Source: Pseudoalteromonas atlantica (GTDB taxonomy: Bacteria > Pseudomonadota > Gammaproteobacteria > Enterobacterales > Alteromonadaceae). Taken from it: a stretch of DNA of 64,000 nt. The notes under the pieces were generated by a model. That model saw only the letters and a list, made by a program, of their open reading frames with translations, had not been told where the DNA came from and ran no database searches. The DNA lies in contig BJUT01000008.1 in NCBI GenBank assembly GCA_007988745.1, forward strand, positions 47,400-111,399, given 5' to 3'. Below, piece by piece: positions 52,793-61,510 of this stretch; position 1 is the stretch's first letter; the number at the start of each line of letters is the position of its first letter. The position numbers and the translations under genes were made by a program.

Positions 52793-54450
52793 TGCGATTA
52801 TTTTGCTGTTTATTGCTATTAAGTGCGATGCCATCATGGGCCGCCACCAAATTAGAGGCAAGTGTAGATAAAAACCCAGTCCTTGCTGGCGAATTTTTTA
52901 TGCTTAACATTTCAGTTGACGACACAATAAAAAGCGAGCAACCCGACACCTCGGTGTTACTTAAAGACTTTGTAGTTGGGCCAACAAGTTTAAGTACGCG
53001 CACCAACATTATAAATGGCAGCATTAATAAGCAAACAACCTGGTCTGTTAAGTTAATGACCCGTAATGAAGGTGAATACACCATTCCGGCATTTAACGTG
53101 GCCGGTTTAAGCTCGCAGCCAATAAAATTAAAAGTGGCAAAGCGCGCTGCCGATGCTGATAAAAATAACGATATTTTTTTAAAAACATCGCTCTCAAGTG
53201 ACTCGTTGTTTGTTCAAGAAGCTGGCGTATATACGATTAAACTCTACCTAGCAAAAGAGCTGCTTGATGGCAGCCTAAGTACGCCCAGTATGCAAGATGC
53301 ACAGCTTACTCAATTAGGTAAACAAACCGAAAGCTATGAGCTTGTAGATGGTAAACGTTATTTAGTGATCACCCGAGAATACTTACTACAACCGCAAAAA
53401 AGTGGTGTATACACCATTGTTGGTCCTACGTTTCAAGGCCGTGTACAGCAAAATTACCGCCAATTAGAAGTGTCGGCTTTAGGAGATGATCAGCAACTTG
53501 AGATAAAACCTATTCCGGCAAACTATAAAGGCGCATGGCTACCAAGTGAGTTAGTTAATATTGATGAGCAGTGGCAGCCTGATGAAAATACAGTAGAAGT
53601 TGGCACGCCTATTACACGCACTATTACCTTAACCGCGTTAGGGGTTACTAAAGAGCAACTGCCCGAAATTGATATGAAAACCATTGCGGGGATTCGCAGT
53701 TACCCCGATGATGTAGAAACAAACAATGCCGTAAGAAACGGACGGGTTGTATCTCAGCAAACAGCGTCATTTGCGTTATTACCACAAAAAGCGGGCACCT
53801 ACACCCTCCCAGAAATAACACTGCCTTGGTATAACACCAAAATAAACCGCATTAGTTACGCTACATTGCCTGAGCGCACTATAACGGTAACTCCTAGCGC
53901 CAATGCTATAAACCCAGGTGCTATTGCAAACGACAACCTTAATACAGGTGAGCCAACTTTGCCTGCTAACAAAGTAAGTAATACACAGCAGCCCAATACA
54001 ACAATAGCCGCGCCGCAAAGTGTTATGCCGCTTTGGTTAATTATTATTGCCGTGCTTGGGTATATTTTTTGGATAATCACTGCAATTTTTTATTGGTTAA
54101 GCCGTTCAACTAATAATGAGCCAAAAAATAACAGTGTATCTGTAAATAAAGCCCCACCGCTTTCATTAAACGCGCTTAAAAATGCAGCTAAATCAAATAA
54201 TCTCAATGCATTTTATAGCGAACTAAATGCGGTAGCGATTAAGCTTACGGGCAAAAAAGTGGCTGCGATAGATACGTTAATACACAACATCAAAAATGAT
54301 GAACTGGCGACGCAGGTTAACCGTTTACAGTCAGCTCTTTATGCAAATAGCAGTGCAGATGTCGATCTTAATGCTATTATTAACATAATTGAGCAGCACC
54401 AAGTTCAACGTACAAAGTCGCAACAAGCTGTATTAAAAGACCTTTATTAA
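52786..54450 (+). CDS. batD: BatD-like protein
   Basis: The 554-residue protein has a signal peptide (RLFCCLLLLSAMPSWA), a beta-rich periplasmic region with repeated immunoglobulin-like pieces (KLEASVDKNPVLAGEFFML, YTIKLYLAKELLDGS, ITRTITLTALGVTKEQLPEI), and a membrane helix at about 415-440. A cytoplasmic helical tail ends the protein. This matches BatD of aerotolerance operons. The first ATG has AGGAG ten nt upstream. It ends the Bat operon; the sigma factor gene follows after 63 bp. Confidence 0.92.
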   Translation: MVMRLFCCLLLLSAMPSWAATKLEASVDKNPVLAGEFFMLNISVDDTIKSEQPDTSVLLKDFVVGPTSLSTRTNIINGSINKQTTWSVKLMTRNEGEYTIPAFNVAGLSSQPIKLKVAKRAADADKNNDIFLKTSLSSDSLFVQEAGVYTIKLYLAKELLDGSLSTPSMQDAQLTQLGKQTESYELVDGKRYLVITREYLLQPQKSGVYTIVGPTFQGRVQQNYRQLEVSALGDDQQLEIKPIPANYKGAWLPSELVNIDEQWQPDENTVEVGTPITRTITLTALGVTKEQLPEIDMKTIAGIRSYPDDVETNNAVRNGRVVSQQTASFALLPQKAGTYTLPEITLPWYNTKINRISYATLPERTITVTPSANAINPGAIANDNLNTGEPTLPANKVSNTQQPNTTIAAPQSVMPLWLIIIAVLGYIFWIITAIFYWLSRSTNNEPKNNSVSVNKAPPLSLNALKNAAKSNNLNAFYSELNAVAIKLTGKKVAAIDTLIHNIKNDELATQVNRLQSALYANSSADVDLNAIINIIEQHQVQRTKSQQAVLKDLY

Positions 54451-54513
54451 CTAGTTTGATAAATTTAGGTCTTTTCATGCATTAAATAATAAATTTTAAT
54501 TAAAAAAGTACTT

Positions 54514-55071
54514 ATGCTTGGAAAGAAAAAATCAAATAATCAGGTCTTAGTTGATATGGCAGAGAAACAAAAGCGCTATGAAGCCTTGGTCCATGTATAT
54601 AATAAGGAGCTTTATCGCTTTGCTTATTGGTTATGCCGTGACCCACATATTGCAGATGACCTAGTACAAGAAACGTTTTTACGTGCTTGGCGCTCGCTTG
54701 ACTCATTATTGGATCAAAAAGCCGCCAAGCCTTGGCTGCTGACTATTTTGCGTAGAGAAAATGCACGTCGCTTTGAGCGCAAGCAGTTTGACTACAGCGA
54801 TGTAGAAAACGATACACTTGTCGATGAAACCAGCCATTCGTTAGATGATGAAATGGAGCAAACGGTTATCCAACGCCAAATTGCGCTGCTATCTGATGAA
54901 TACAGAGAACCCTTACTTCTGCAAGTTGTTATGGGGTGCTCTGGTGAAGAAATAGCAGAGATTCTCGATTTAAATAAAAACACGGTTATGACTCGTTTAT
55001 ACCGTGCCAGAAACCAACTTAAAGAGGCTTTAAGCCGTGATGATGAACAACTTAAAGGGGCATCAAAATAA
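54514..55071 (+). CDS. ECF-type sigma factor
   Basis: The 185-residue protein has sigma region 2 (YNKELYRFAYWLCRDPHIADDLVQETFLRAWRSLDSL) and region 4 (ALLSDEYREPLLLQVVMGCSGEEIAEILDLNKNTVMTRLYRARNQL), typical of group IV (ECF) factors. The last base overlaps the ATG of the DUF3379 gene, so the pair is coupled. No clear GAACTT-type autoregulated promoter is visible in the 63-bp spacer. Its targets are unknown. Confidence 0.94.
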   Translation: MLGKKKSNNQVLVDMAEKQKRYEALVHVYNKELYRFAYWLCRDPHIADDLVQETFLRAWRSLDSLLDQKAAKPWLLTILRRENARRFERKQFDYSDVENDTLVDETSHSLDDEMEQTVIQRQIALLSDEYREPLLLQVVMGCSGEEIAEILDLNKNTVMTRLYRARNQLKEALSRDDEQLKGASK

Positions 55072-55823
55072 TGGATGAACTTGAGTTTCGTCGACGCACT
55101 ATTGCGCAGCCAAACGATTTAGATAAGGAGCTTTTAGAGTTTGCTAAAGAGAGCTCTGAGCGACAAAACTTTATAAGCGATATGAAAGACTTTGATAAAC
55201 AAATTCAAGATGCGTTAGATGTGCCTGTGCCTGACAATCTTGCTGAGCGTATTCTTTTAAACACCTCGTTAAAAGAAAAAGCAATGCAAGAAGAGCAAGC
55301 AACTGGGGATAACGTTGTAGATGCACGCTCACGTTTTAAGTTTGACCGTGTTCACTTAGCCCTAGCCGCGTCTTTTTTTGTAGCTATTGGCGCATTCTTT
55401 TTTAGCACAGAGCAACACATTGCTCATGAAGCAGGCGAACATGCTTTAACCCATGTTTACCATGAAATTACCGCCCTTGAAAAAACCAATGCTATTAGCC
55501 TACAAAGCGTTAACGATAAGCTTGCACTGCTAGGCGCTCATATAGAAGAGCTGCCAGGTAAAATTACTTATGCGATGTTTTGCGACTTTAAAGGTGAAAA
55601 AGGTCTGCACTTAATTTTTGAGTCGGACTTTGGCCCAATGACGGTCTTTATTGTTCCTTCTGAGAATAAGTCGTTTGGGTTTGGCGAAGATGATTTTCAT
55701 GATGCGCGCTTTGCAGGTCATATTAATCGAGGCGACAAAGCCGATACTATTTTAGTGGCTAATACCGGCGCGCCAATTAATGTGTACAACGAACGGGTTA
55801 CCAATGCCATTCGCTGGCTGTAA
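55071..55823 (+). CDS. DUF3379 protein, probable anti-sigma factor
   Basis: The 250-residue protein has a cytoplasmic N-terminal helical part (LEFAKESSERQNFISDMKDFDKQIQDAL), one membrane helix (HLALAASFFVAIGAFFF, about 99-115) and a C-terminal periplasmic domain (about 135-250) with YAMFCDFKGEKGLHLIFES. This layout of a soluble head, one helix and a sensor domain, with direct coupling to an ECF sigma, suggests a membrane-bound anti-sigma. No zinc-binding HxxxCxxC motif is present. Confidence 0.88.
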   Translation: MDELEFRRRTIAQPNDLDKELLEFAKESSERQNFISDMKDFDKQIQDALDVPVPDNLAERILLNTSLKEKAMQEEQATGDNVVDARSRFKFDRVHLALAASFFVAIGAFFFSTEQHIAHEAGEHALTHVYHEITALEKTNAISLQSVNDKLALLGAHIEELPGKITYAMFCDFKGEKGLHLIFESDFGPMTVFIVPSENKSFGFGEDDFHDARFAGHINRGDKADTILVANTGAPINVYNERVTNAIRWL

Positions 55824-55840
55824 CTAGCGCTTAACGACTA

Positions 55841-55872
55841 AAAACCGCTGAGTAACACTGAGCGGTTTTTTT
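55841..55872 (+). terminator. Terminator of the sigma/anti-sigma unit
   Basis: AAAACCGCT pairs with AGCGGTTTT, followed by T on the plus strand. Confidence 0.9.
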
Positions 55873-55983
55873 GTGCCTATTCAGCGCTCATTTTTCATCC
55901 AAAACAATTGATTTTAAATGTAATTATTAATTTTTACTGAAAAGTTAATTATACTCACCGCTCAGTTTAACTTAGGGAATTAC

Positions 55984-56829
55984 ATGAAGAACATCATCGT
56001 TATATTTTCATTACTTGCACTACTGTGTACAGCAAGTTTTGATGCACACGCACGCAAAAAGTTTGGTAGTAGTAAACGCGGTACAACCCCAGCAACACAA
56101 CAAACCACACAAAAGCAAAAAGCCGATACCACAGCACCTGCAGCCAAGACAAAAAGCAGTAAAAAAGGCATTATGGCCGGCGTATTAGGCGGATTGTTAG
56201 CCGGCGGTTTAATTGCCGCTATGCTAGGAGATAACTTTGAGGGCATGCAGCTATTAGAAATTATTTTATTAGCAGGCGTTGTCTTTATTTTGTTTAAACT
56301 TATTACGGGGTTTATGCGCGCTCGCCACTCCCCGCAATTAGCCGGTACACACGCTACGGGGCACTCTGCTTTTAAGCAAACTGCCGCAGAGCAACCTGCC
56401 AGCAGTGGTTTTACCCAGCAAAGCGCACACACTGAGCAAGTACCTTTCAATTTACCCCCTAATTTTGACGTAAATGGCTTTTTACAAGGCGCGCGTAGCC
56501 ACTATCACACTATGCAAACTGCGTGGAATAATGCAGATTACGCCACGATGGCTGAGTATTTAAGCCCATCGTTAGCTCAAGAGTTTAAAGCTGAGCGCGA
56601 AGCGATTGAACGGGTAGCGACTGAGGTGATGTTTATTGATGCCGAGCTTGTGCGCGCTGAAACAACAGCAAATTCGTGGCAAGTAAGTGTGCAATTTAAA
56701 GGCAAATACCGCGACTTAGACGACAAAAAAGAAGAGCCTATTTTAGAGATTTGGCACCTTCAGCGTGCTACCACCTCCGATGCACCGTGGCTGATTGTAG
56801 GCGTAGAAGACTTAATCGAAAGCGAATAG
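55984..56829 (+). CDS. Tim44-like domain protein
   Basis: The 281-residue protein has a signal peptide (IIVIFSLLALLCTASFDAHA), a basic Ser/Thr/Lys-rich linker and a Gly-rich helix (GIMAGVLGGLLAGGLIAAML). A second hydrophobic segment (LLEIILLAGVVFILFKLI) and a Tim44-like C-terminal domain follow (FLQGARSHYHTMQTAWNNADYATMAEYLSPSLAQEF ... WLIVGVEDL). Bacterial relatives are membrane proteins of poorly known function. It is monocistronic on the plus strand. Confidence 0.9.
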   Translation: MKNIIVIFSLLALLCTASFDAHARKKFGSSKRGTTPATQQTTQKQKADTTAPAAKTKSSKKGIMAGVLGGLLAGGLIAAMLGDNFEGMQLLEIILLAGVVFILFKLITGFMRARHSPQLAGTHATGHSAFKQTAAEQPASSGFTQQSAHTEQVPFNLPPNFDVNGFLQGARSHYHTMQTAWNNADYATMAEYLSPSLAQEFKAEREAIERVATEVMFIDAELVRAETTANSWQVSVQFKGKYRDLDDKKEEPILEIWHLQRATTSDAPWLIVGVEDLIESE

Positions 56830-56843
56830 TGCTGTAATTATAG

Positions 56844-57023
56844 TTATACCAATTCGCTTAATTAAGTGATCTACTTTGAGGGAGGATAAACGTGTTGATA
56901 GCTCGGCAAAAAAATCGCTATTTAGGTGTTCTAAATGAGAGCTTTTTAACGCAGGTAGCGACACGTTTAGCCCCGCAAAATAATTAAGTATCATTGCGGA
57001 TTGGTATTAGCTAATTGGTATAA
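56844..57023. repeat. Interspersed repeat, copy B, with terminal inverted repeats (MITE-like)
   Basis: A 180-bp element bounded by TTATACCAATT and AATTGGTATAA. It contains TAGCGACACGTTTAGCCCCG (56956-56975), shared with copy A at 43.5 kb. The two copies align over about 135 bp with scattered substitutions. There is no coding capacity. It looks like a small non-autonomous element; no transposase is nearby. Confidence 0.8.
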
Positions 57024-57035
57024 ATAACAGCTAAA

Positions 57036-57075
57036 AAAAACCGCCCAGCCTAAAGTTTAGGCTGGGCGGTTTTTT
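57036..57075 (-). terminator. Strong terminator of the aminotransferase gene
   Basis: A stem of about 18 bp pairs AAAAACCGCCCAGCCTAAA with its complement across a one-base centre, flanked by T on both strands. Confidence 0.92.
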
Positions 57076-57095
57076 ATTACTGTTATGTAGTAGTA

Positions 57096-58286
57096 TTATT
57101 TACAAACGTCAGCAACGGCGTTTGCGAAATACTCAATATTAGTATCACTAATACCCGCAACATTTACGCGGCTAGAACCAACAATGTAAATACCGTATTC
57201 TTTTTGTAGGCGCGCAATTTGCTCTTTATTAATGCCTAAGAAAGAAAACATACCGTGTTGACGTTCAATAAACGAAAAGTCTTGCTCTATCTCTTTTGCT
57301 GCTAAGCTTTCTTTAATTAAGCTACGTAAACCATTAATACGATTACGCATTTCATCAAGCTCACTGTGCCACATTTGTGTAAGCTCTGTGCTGCTTAAAA
57401 TAGTGTTTACAATGTCAGCACCGTGCGCTGGAGGCATTGAATAAATACTACGAACAACGCTTAATAGCACTGAATTTGAAATATCAGCGGTTGCAGTGTC
57501 TTTTGCAATAATTGAACACGCACCAATACGCTCACGGTATAAGCCAAAGTTTTTAGAACATGATGAACAAATAATTAGCTCTTCTACTGCATCAGCTAAA
57601 ATGCGCAGTCCACGTGCATCTTCTTCAAGTGACGAGCCAAAGCCTTGGTAAGCAATATCAATAAGTGGTGTAAAGCCAACTTCTTTTGCAAGCTGAGCAA
57701 CTGTGTTCCACTGTGTCTCGTTTAAGTCCATACCACTTGGGTTATGACAACAAGCATGAAGTAGCACAATATCCCCTTTTGGTACTTGCTTAAGGGTGTT
57801 TATCATGTCGTCGAACAATAAATCTTTGTTTTCGTAATCGTAGTACGGGTATTCTTTAACGTTTAAGCCCGCAGCTTCAAACAAGCTAATGTGGTTTGCC
57901 CATGTTGGCGTAGTTACCCACACTGTTGCGTCTTTATTGCAACGCTTAACAAATTCAGCGGCAACGCGAAGTGCACCTGTACCACCTGGTGCTTGTGCAG
58001 TACGTACGCGGTTTGCTAAAAGTGCTTGGTGCTCACCTAGTAATAGGTTTTCCATTTTTTGACAGTAGTCTAAGTTACCCGCTAAACCAATGTAAGATTT
58101 GCTTGTTTCGTTTTCTAAACGAAATGCTTCAGCTTTTTTTACCGCTTTTAATACCGGTGTGTTGCCTTGCTCATCTTTATAGACACCTACACCTAAATCA
58201 ATCTTGTTAGGGTTTGTATCTTGTTTATAGGCTGCCATAAGGCCAAGAATAGGATCTGTTGGTAATGGTTTTAATTCTGAGAACAT
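57096..58286 (-). CDS. Aromatic/aspartate aminotransferase (AspC/TyrB family)
   Basis: A PLP-dependent class I aminotransferase of 396 residues, the length of E. coli AspC/TyrB. Family marks include IDLGVGVYKDEQGNTPVL, the HNPSGMDL motif, YQGFG, the PLP lysine in CSSCSKNFGLYRERIGA and RVNVAG near the C-terminus. It moves the amino group between glutamate and oxaloacetate or aromatic 2-oxo acids; AspC and TyrB cannot be separated safely by eye. It is monocistronic. Confidence 0.93.
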   Translation of the reverse strand: MFSELKPLPTDPILGLMAAYKQDTNPNKIDLGVGVYKDEQGNTPVLKAVKKAEAFRLENETSKSYIGLAGNLDYCQKMENLLLGEHQALLANRVRTAQAPGGTGALRVAAEFVKRCNKDATVWVTTPTWANHISLFEAAGLNVKEYPYYDYENKDLLFDDMINTLKQVPKGDIVLLHACCHNPSGMDLNETQWNTVAQLAKEVGFTPLIDIAYQGFGSSLEEDARGLRILADAVEELIICSSCSKNFGLYRERIGACSIIAKDTATADISNSVLLSVVRSIYSMPPAHGADIVNTILSSTELTQMWHSELDEMRNRINGLRSLIKESLAAKEIEQDFSFIERQHGMFSFLGINKEQIARLQKEYGIYIVGSSRVNVAGISDTNIEYFANAVADVCK

Positions 58287-58366
58287 TAGCTATCTCTTAT
58301 CATTAATTAGGGGTTGGCTGTTGTAGTAAGCTTAACATAAAAGCTTACCTTCTTGGCTAGTGATAT

Positions 58367-59038
58367 TTACACTAGAAAGTGAGGAATTTTAATGCAGCAC
58401 GCAACTAATACAGCCAGTGTACGGCTATCAAAAAAGTCGTTACTAAATGCCTCTGCATCTATAATACCGACGCATTCATGTTGCTCGTTAAATAAGGGTA
58501 AACAGGTTTCAGCTTTCACTTTAGGGTCACACGTATAGTACTCACCACCTTGTGCTAAATAGTTTTCTACGTTGTTAATTACACGCCCGCGCTTAGACAA
58601 TGCAACTTGTACATTATTGCTGCCTGCTGCGAATGCTTCAGTAAGAGGAAACAGTGGACGGCTTGGCGCACCTTGATACGCCAGCTTTAATAATTGCGGA
58701 CCCTGAGCAGTGTCAACCGCTTGATAAATACCATACCAATCGACCTGTGTTTGCTGCTCTATGTAATTAACTATATTTTGTAGGTTTGCTAGTTTTTGCT
58801 CGTTTTGTGAAGTCGCGCTCACGTGATCAATAAGTTTAAATGGCTCATCTTGTAAATAACCAAACAAACTACACGCACCGCCTTCACCGAGTTCAGGAAT
58901 TTGATATTCCCAACGTACAGACGGCAGCGCGCTTGCAGCAATATACTGTTCTAGCTGCTCTAGCTCTTTGGCAATTAATTGTGGGTCTATATTTAATTGC
59001 GCAATATCAAGGTAAGAAGAAATCATTTGGCCATCCAT
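58367..59038 (-). CDS. GAF-domain protein
   Basis: The start is uncertain: a GTG at 59101 overlaps the previous gene, an ATG at 59038 begins MDGQMISSYLD, and another ATG lies four codons later. I use 59038, giving 223 residues. The C-terminal 150 residues form a GAF domain (VDWYGIYQAV, GRVINNVENYL, CDPKVKAETCLPLFNEQHECVGIIDAEAF). It resembles free-methionine-R-sulfoxide reductases in outline, but their three-Cys pattern is not clear. It lies directly downstream of the partner-switching kinase/phosphatase, so it may be its sensory partner. Confidence 0.7.
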   Translation of the reverse strand: MDGQMISSYLDIAQLNIDPQLIAKELEQLEQYIAASALPSVRWEYQIPELGEGGACSLFGYLQDEPFKLIDHVSATSQNEQKLANLQNIVNYIEQQTQVDWYGIYQAVDTAQGPQLLKLAYQGAPSRPLFPLTEAFAAGSNNVQVALSKRGRVINNVENYLAQGGEYYTCDPKVKAETCLPLFNEQHECVGIIDAEAFSNDFFDSRTLAVLVACCIKIPHFLV

Positions 59039-59082
59039 ACATCTAAAATTTTTTAGATAATAACATGGAAATTTTTTCTGAG

Positions 59083-60732
59083 CTATAGCAACTTGTAACA
59101 CATTTCGACTTGGTTACCACTTGCGTTATACGTGACTTTTTCTGCCACTTCTTCGAGTAACGATAAGCCACGGCCAAACTCTGCGTTGAGTTCGGTACGT
59201 GTAGAGGAGTCACTTGAGAACCCCCTACCCGAGTCACAAATAATAAAGTACAAACACAAAGTATCTGGGCAATAACGCATATCAATAATAATCATCGCCT
59301 CTTTCATTTTACTCAGTGCTTGCTCTCTTAATTCATAGTATTTAAAAAAGCCATCGTCTTGTTTTTTTATGTCTGAATCAAGGCCTAACACGCCGTGATC
59401 AAGTGCATTGTTATACGCCTCAGAGAGCAATAAAAATATATTTGAGCGATGCGACCTAAGCCCCTCAACACTGCTTAATACATTAACAACATCATACACA
59501 GGGTCTGTGCATTTAATTTGCTGTGCGTTTAAGCTAAGTGAAAAGTTAAATGCCAAATTAGAATACGCCTCTTTGGCCTCAGGCTCTGGGGTTAGCGGCA
59601 AACAATTAAGCAGCACTAAGCTTAAGTCGTCTAATTGCTCACTGCCATTGGCAAAGGTATTTACATTATCTATAACACGCTGACTGCTGATCATCGGCTT
59701 GCTTTTAAGTGCTGCTAAAAAGCGCTGCTCACCATAAAAAATATCGGCGTCGTTGTTAGTTTCTATTATGCCATCGGTTGAAAGCACCAAGCGGGTGTTT
59801 TTATCAACTTCTAAATTAATTAGTTCATATTCAAATTCATCGCTGTCTAAAATCCCCAGCGCCATATGTTGCGACTCAAGCGTTTGCTTTACTTCACCAT
59901 CGGTATTTATTAAGTACGCATCTGGTAAGCCACCAAGCCATGCTGAAATACTTTTGCCCGAGGCACTGAGCTCAATAATAGTCGCCGCGCAGAACATGTG
60001 CTCTGGCAGTAAATTATGCAGTAATATATTGATCTCAGAGGCGATATCGTTAACAGCCATGCCTTTTTGCACCATAGTGTAAAACACCCGTGATGCAGGT
60101 AATGCTCCAATCGCGGCCGCTAACCCATGCCCGGTAAAATCACCCAACATGCAATATAAATTGCCTATTGGGCTTTGCGCGACTAAAAACATGTCACCGT
60201 TAAACATAGAAGCAGGAGAAAGGCTAAAGTCTAAATGGTCTTTAAACTTATCTTGGTTTTCGAGCGAATTATTAAAAATGTGCTCAATTATTTCGTGCTC
60301 GCGCTCTATTTGATTGCGATGATACTCAAGTAAGGTGTTTTGTTGATGGGCTTTTTTACTTAATTCGCGCGTACGGCTGTGCGCTTTAATTTTTGCGTTT
60401 AAAATTACTTTTTCAAACGGCTTTTGAATAAAGTCATCCCCGCCTACTTCTAAACAACGCTCAAAGCTGCTTTGATCTTCAAGCGAAGTAATAAAAATAA
60501 TGGGTAGATAAACGTCGTTGTATCGCTGCTTTATCAGCTTTGCAGCTTCAAAGCCATCCATTACCGGCATAAGTACATCGAGTAGAACAATATCAATCGC
60601 TTCTTTTTCTAACACCTCGAGTGCTTCTAGGCCGTTAAACGCAATTGATATTTTATAGTTTTCTTCGAGCAGCATTTTTTCGAGCAGGATGCGATTAAGC
60701 GCCTGATCGTCAACAATAAGTACGTGGGTCAT
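59083..60732 (-). CDS. Receiver-PP2C-phosphatase-kinase fusion (CrsR/HsbR-like partner-switching regulator)
   Basis: The 549-residue protein has three modules. A receiver (about 1-120) has VLIVDDQALNR, VLLDVLMPVMDG and QKPFE. A PP2C/SpoIIE phosphatase (about 165-380) has FNGDMF, GDFTGHGLAAAIGA and LDDLSLVLL. A C-terminal GHKL anti-sigma-type kinase has EAYNNALDHGVLG and GRGFSS. It should phosphorylate and dephosphorylate the STAS protein encoded directly upstream (stop and start share bases). Shewanella CrsR/CrsA controls sigma S in this way and Pseudomonas HsbR/HsbA controls motility; the target here is not known. Confidence 0.93.
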   Translation of the reverse strand: MTHVLIVDDQALNRILLEKMLLEENYKISIAFNGLEALEVLEKEAIDIVLLDVLMPVMDGFEAAKLIKQRYNDVYLPIIFITSLEDQSSFERCLEVGGDDFIQKPFEKVILNAKIKAHSRTRELSKKAHQQNTLLEYHRNQIEREHEIIEHIFNNSLENQDKFKDHLDFSLSPASMFNGDMFLVAQSPIGNLYCMLGDFTGHGLAAAIGALPASRVFYTMVQKGMAVNDIASEINILLHNLLPEHMFCAATIIELSASGKSISAWLGGLPDAYLINTDGEVKQTLESQHMALGILDSDEFEYELINLEVDKNTRLVLSTDGIIETNNDADIFYGEQRFLAALKSKPMISSQRVIDNVNTFANGSEQLDDLSLVLLNCLPLTPEPEAKEAYSNLAFNFSLSLNAQQIKCTDPVYDVVNVLSSVEGLRSHRSNIFLLLSEAYNNALDHGVLGLDSDIKKQDDGFFKYYELREQALSKMKEAMIIIDMRYCPDTLCLYFIICDSGRGFSSDSSTRTELNAEFGRGLSLLEEVAEKVTYNASGNQVEMCYKLL

Positions 60733-61037
60733 TAGTTAATATCAAACTTCTTATCAAAACGTGATATTTGCAGTATTTTTTTAAGCTGAGGCTGACAATT
60801 GCTGATCTCTATTGTTTGTACCTGGCTTTCAATGGTTTTTTTCATGTTAAGCAACATACCAAGAGCAGAGCTATCCATGTAGTCGGTCTCTCTTAAATCG
60901 ATAATCACTTTATTTGTTTTAGGCTCAATTTGGGCATAGGCTTGGCGAAATGATTGCACTAAATTAAAGTCAAATTTGCCTTTAATTTGTATCGTTAAAG
61001 TACTTTCATCAACCGATAAACTCTTTGTTAAACTCAT
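60732..61037 (-). CDS. STAS-domain anti-sigma factor antagonist (CrsA/HsbA-like)
   Basis: The start is the ATG at 61037 (MSLTKSLSV), with TGGAG six nt upstream; the longer frame from a TTG overlaps that site. The 101-residue STAS protein has the phospho-acceptor Ser in TDYMDSSALGMLL and the N-terminal strand LTIQIKGKFDFN. It is the likely substrate of the fusion protein downstream and forms an overlapping two-gene unit with it. Its partner, an anti-sigma or a diguanylate cyclase, is not in the window. Confidence 0.94.
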   Translation of the reverse strand: MSLTKSLSVDESTLTIQIKGKFDFNLVQSFRQAYAQIEPKTNKVIIDLRETDYMDSSALGMLLNMKKTIESQVQTIEISNCQPQLKKILQISRFDKKFDIN

Positions 61038-61166
61038 TATAAACTCCAATAATATTTCCTTTGACCTAAATATAACCTGTTAAAAGTATTTAGCAAAAAT
61101 AAAAACACTCGCCAGCAAATTTGTTATTATTTAATACATCAATAAAAACGTTTATTTAGGTAAATT

Positions 61167-61496
61167 ATGAGTGATAACCGCTTAGTATATTCAACCGATA
61201 TGGGCCGAATTAGCCAGCCAAAGGTTGAGCAAGAACCCACTGCAAAACTATTTAAAGATGGCTTTATCCGCATAGAGCGCCAAACTAAGGGCCGAAAAGG
61301 TAAAGGTGTGATGTTGGTTGTGGGTATAGATCCAAAAGCGCACGATCTAAAAAAGCTAGCTAAAACCATAAAAAGTAAAATGGGCCAAGGTGGCGCGGTA
61401 AAAGAAGGCATTATTGAAGTTCAAGGCGATGATCGCGAAAAACTAAAAGGGATTTTAGAAACCCTTAAATTTAAAGTAAAAATTGCGGGTGGCTAA
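61167..61496 (+). CDS. yciH: SUI1-family translation factor YciH
   Basis: The 109-residue protein is a bacterial eIF1/SUI1 homologue, with VYSTDMGRI near the start and the SUI1 core GVMLVVGIDPKAHDLKKLAKTIKSKMGQGGAVKEGIIEVQGDDREKL. YciH reduces initiation at non-canonical starts in E. coli. It is divergent from the STAS gene and convergent with the dCache protein; its stop codon lies inside the terminator loop. Confidence 0.95.
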   Translation: MSDNRLVYSTDMGRISQPKVEQEPTAKLFKDGFIRIERQTKGRKGKGVMLVVGIDPKAHDLKKLAKTIKSKMGQGGAVKEGIIEVQGDDREKLKGILETLKFKVKIAGG

Positions 61497-61510
61497 ACCC
61501 GCAACTTTTT
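61485..61510 (+). terminator. Terminator overlapping the yciH stop
   Basis: GCGGGT pairs with ACCCGC around GGCTAA, which includes the yciH TAA, and is followed by TTTTT. Confidence 0.8.
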
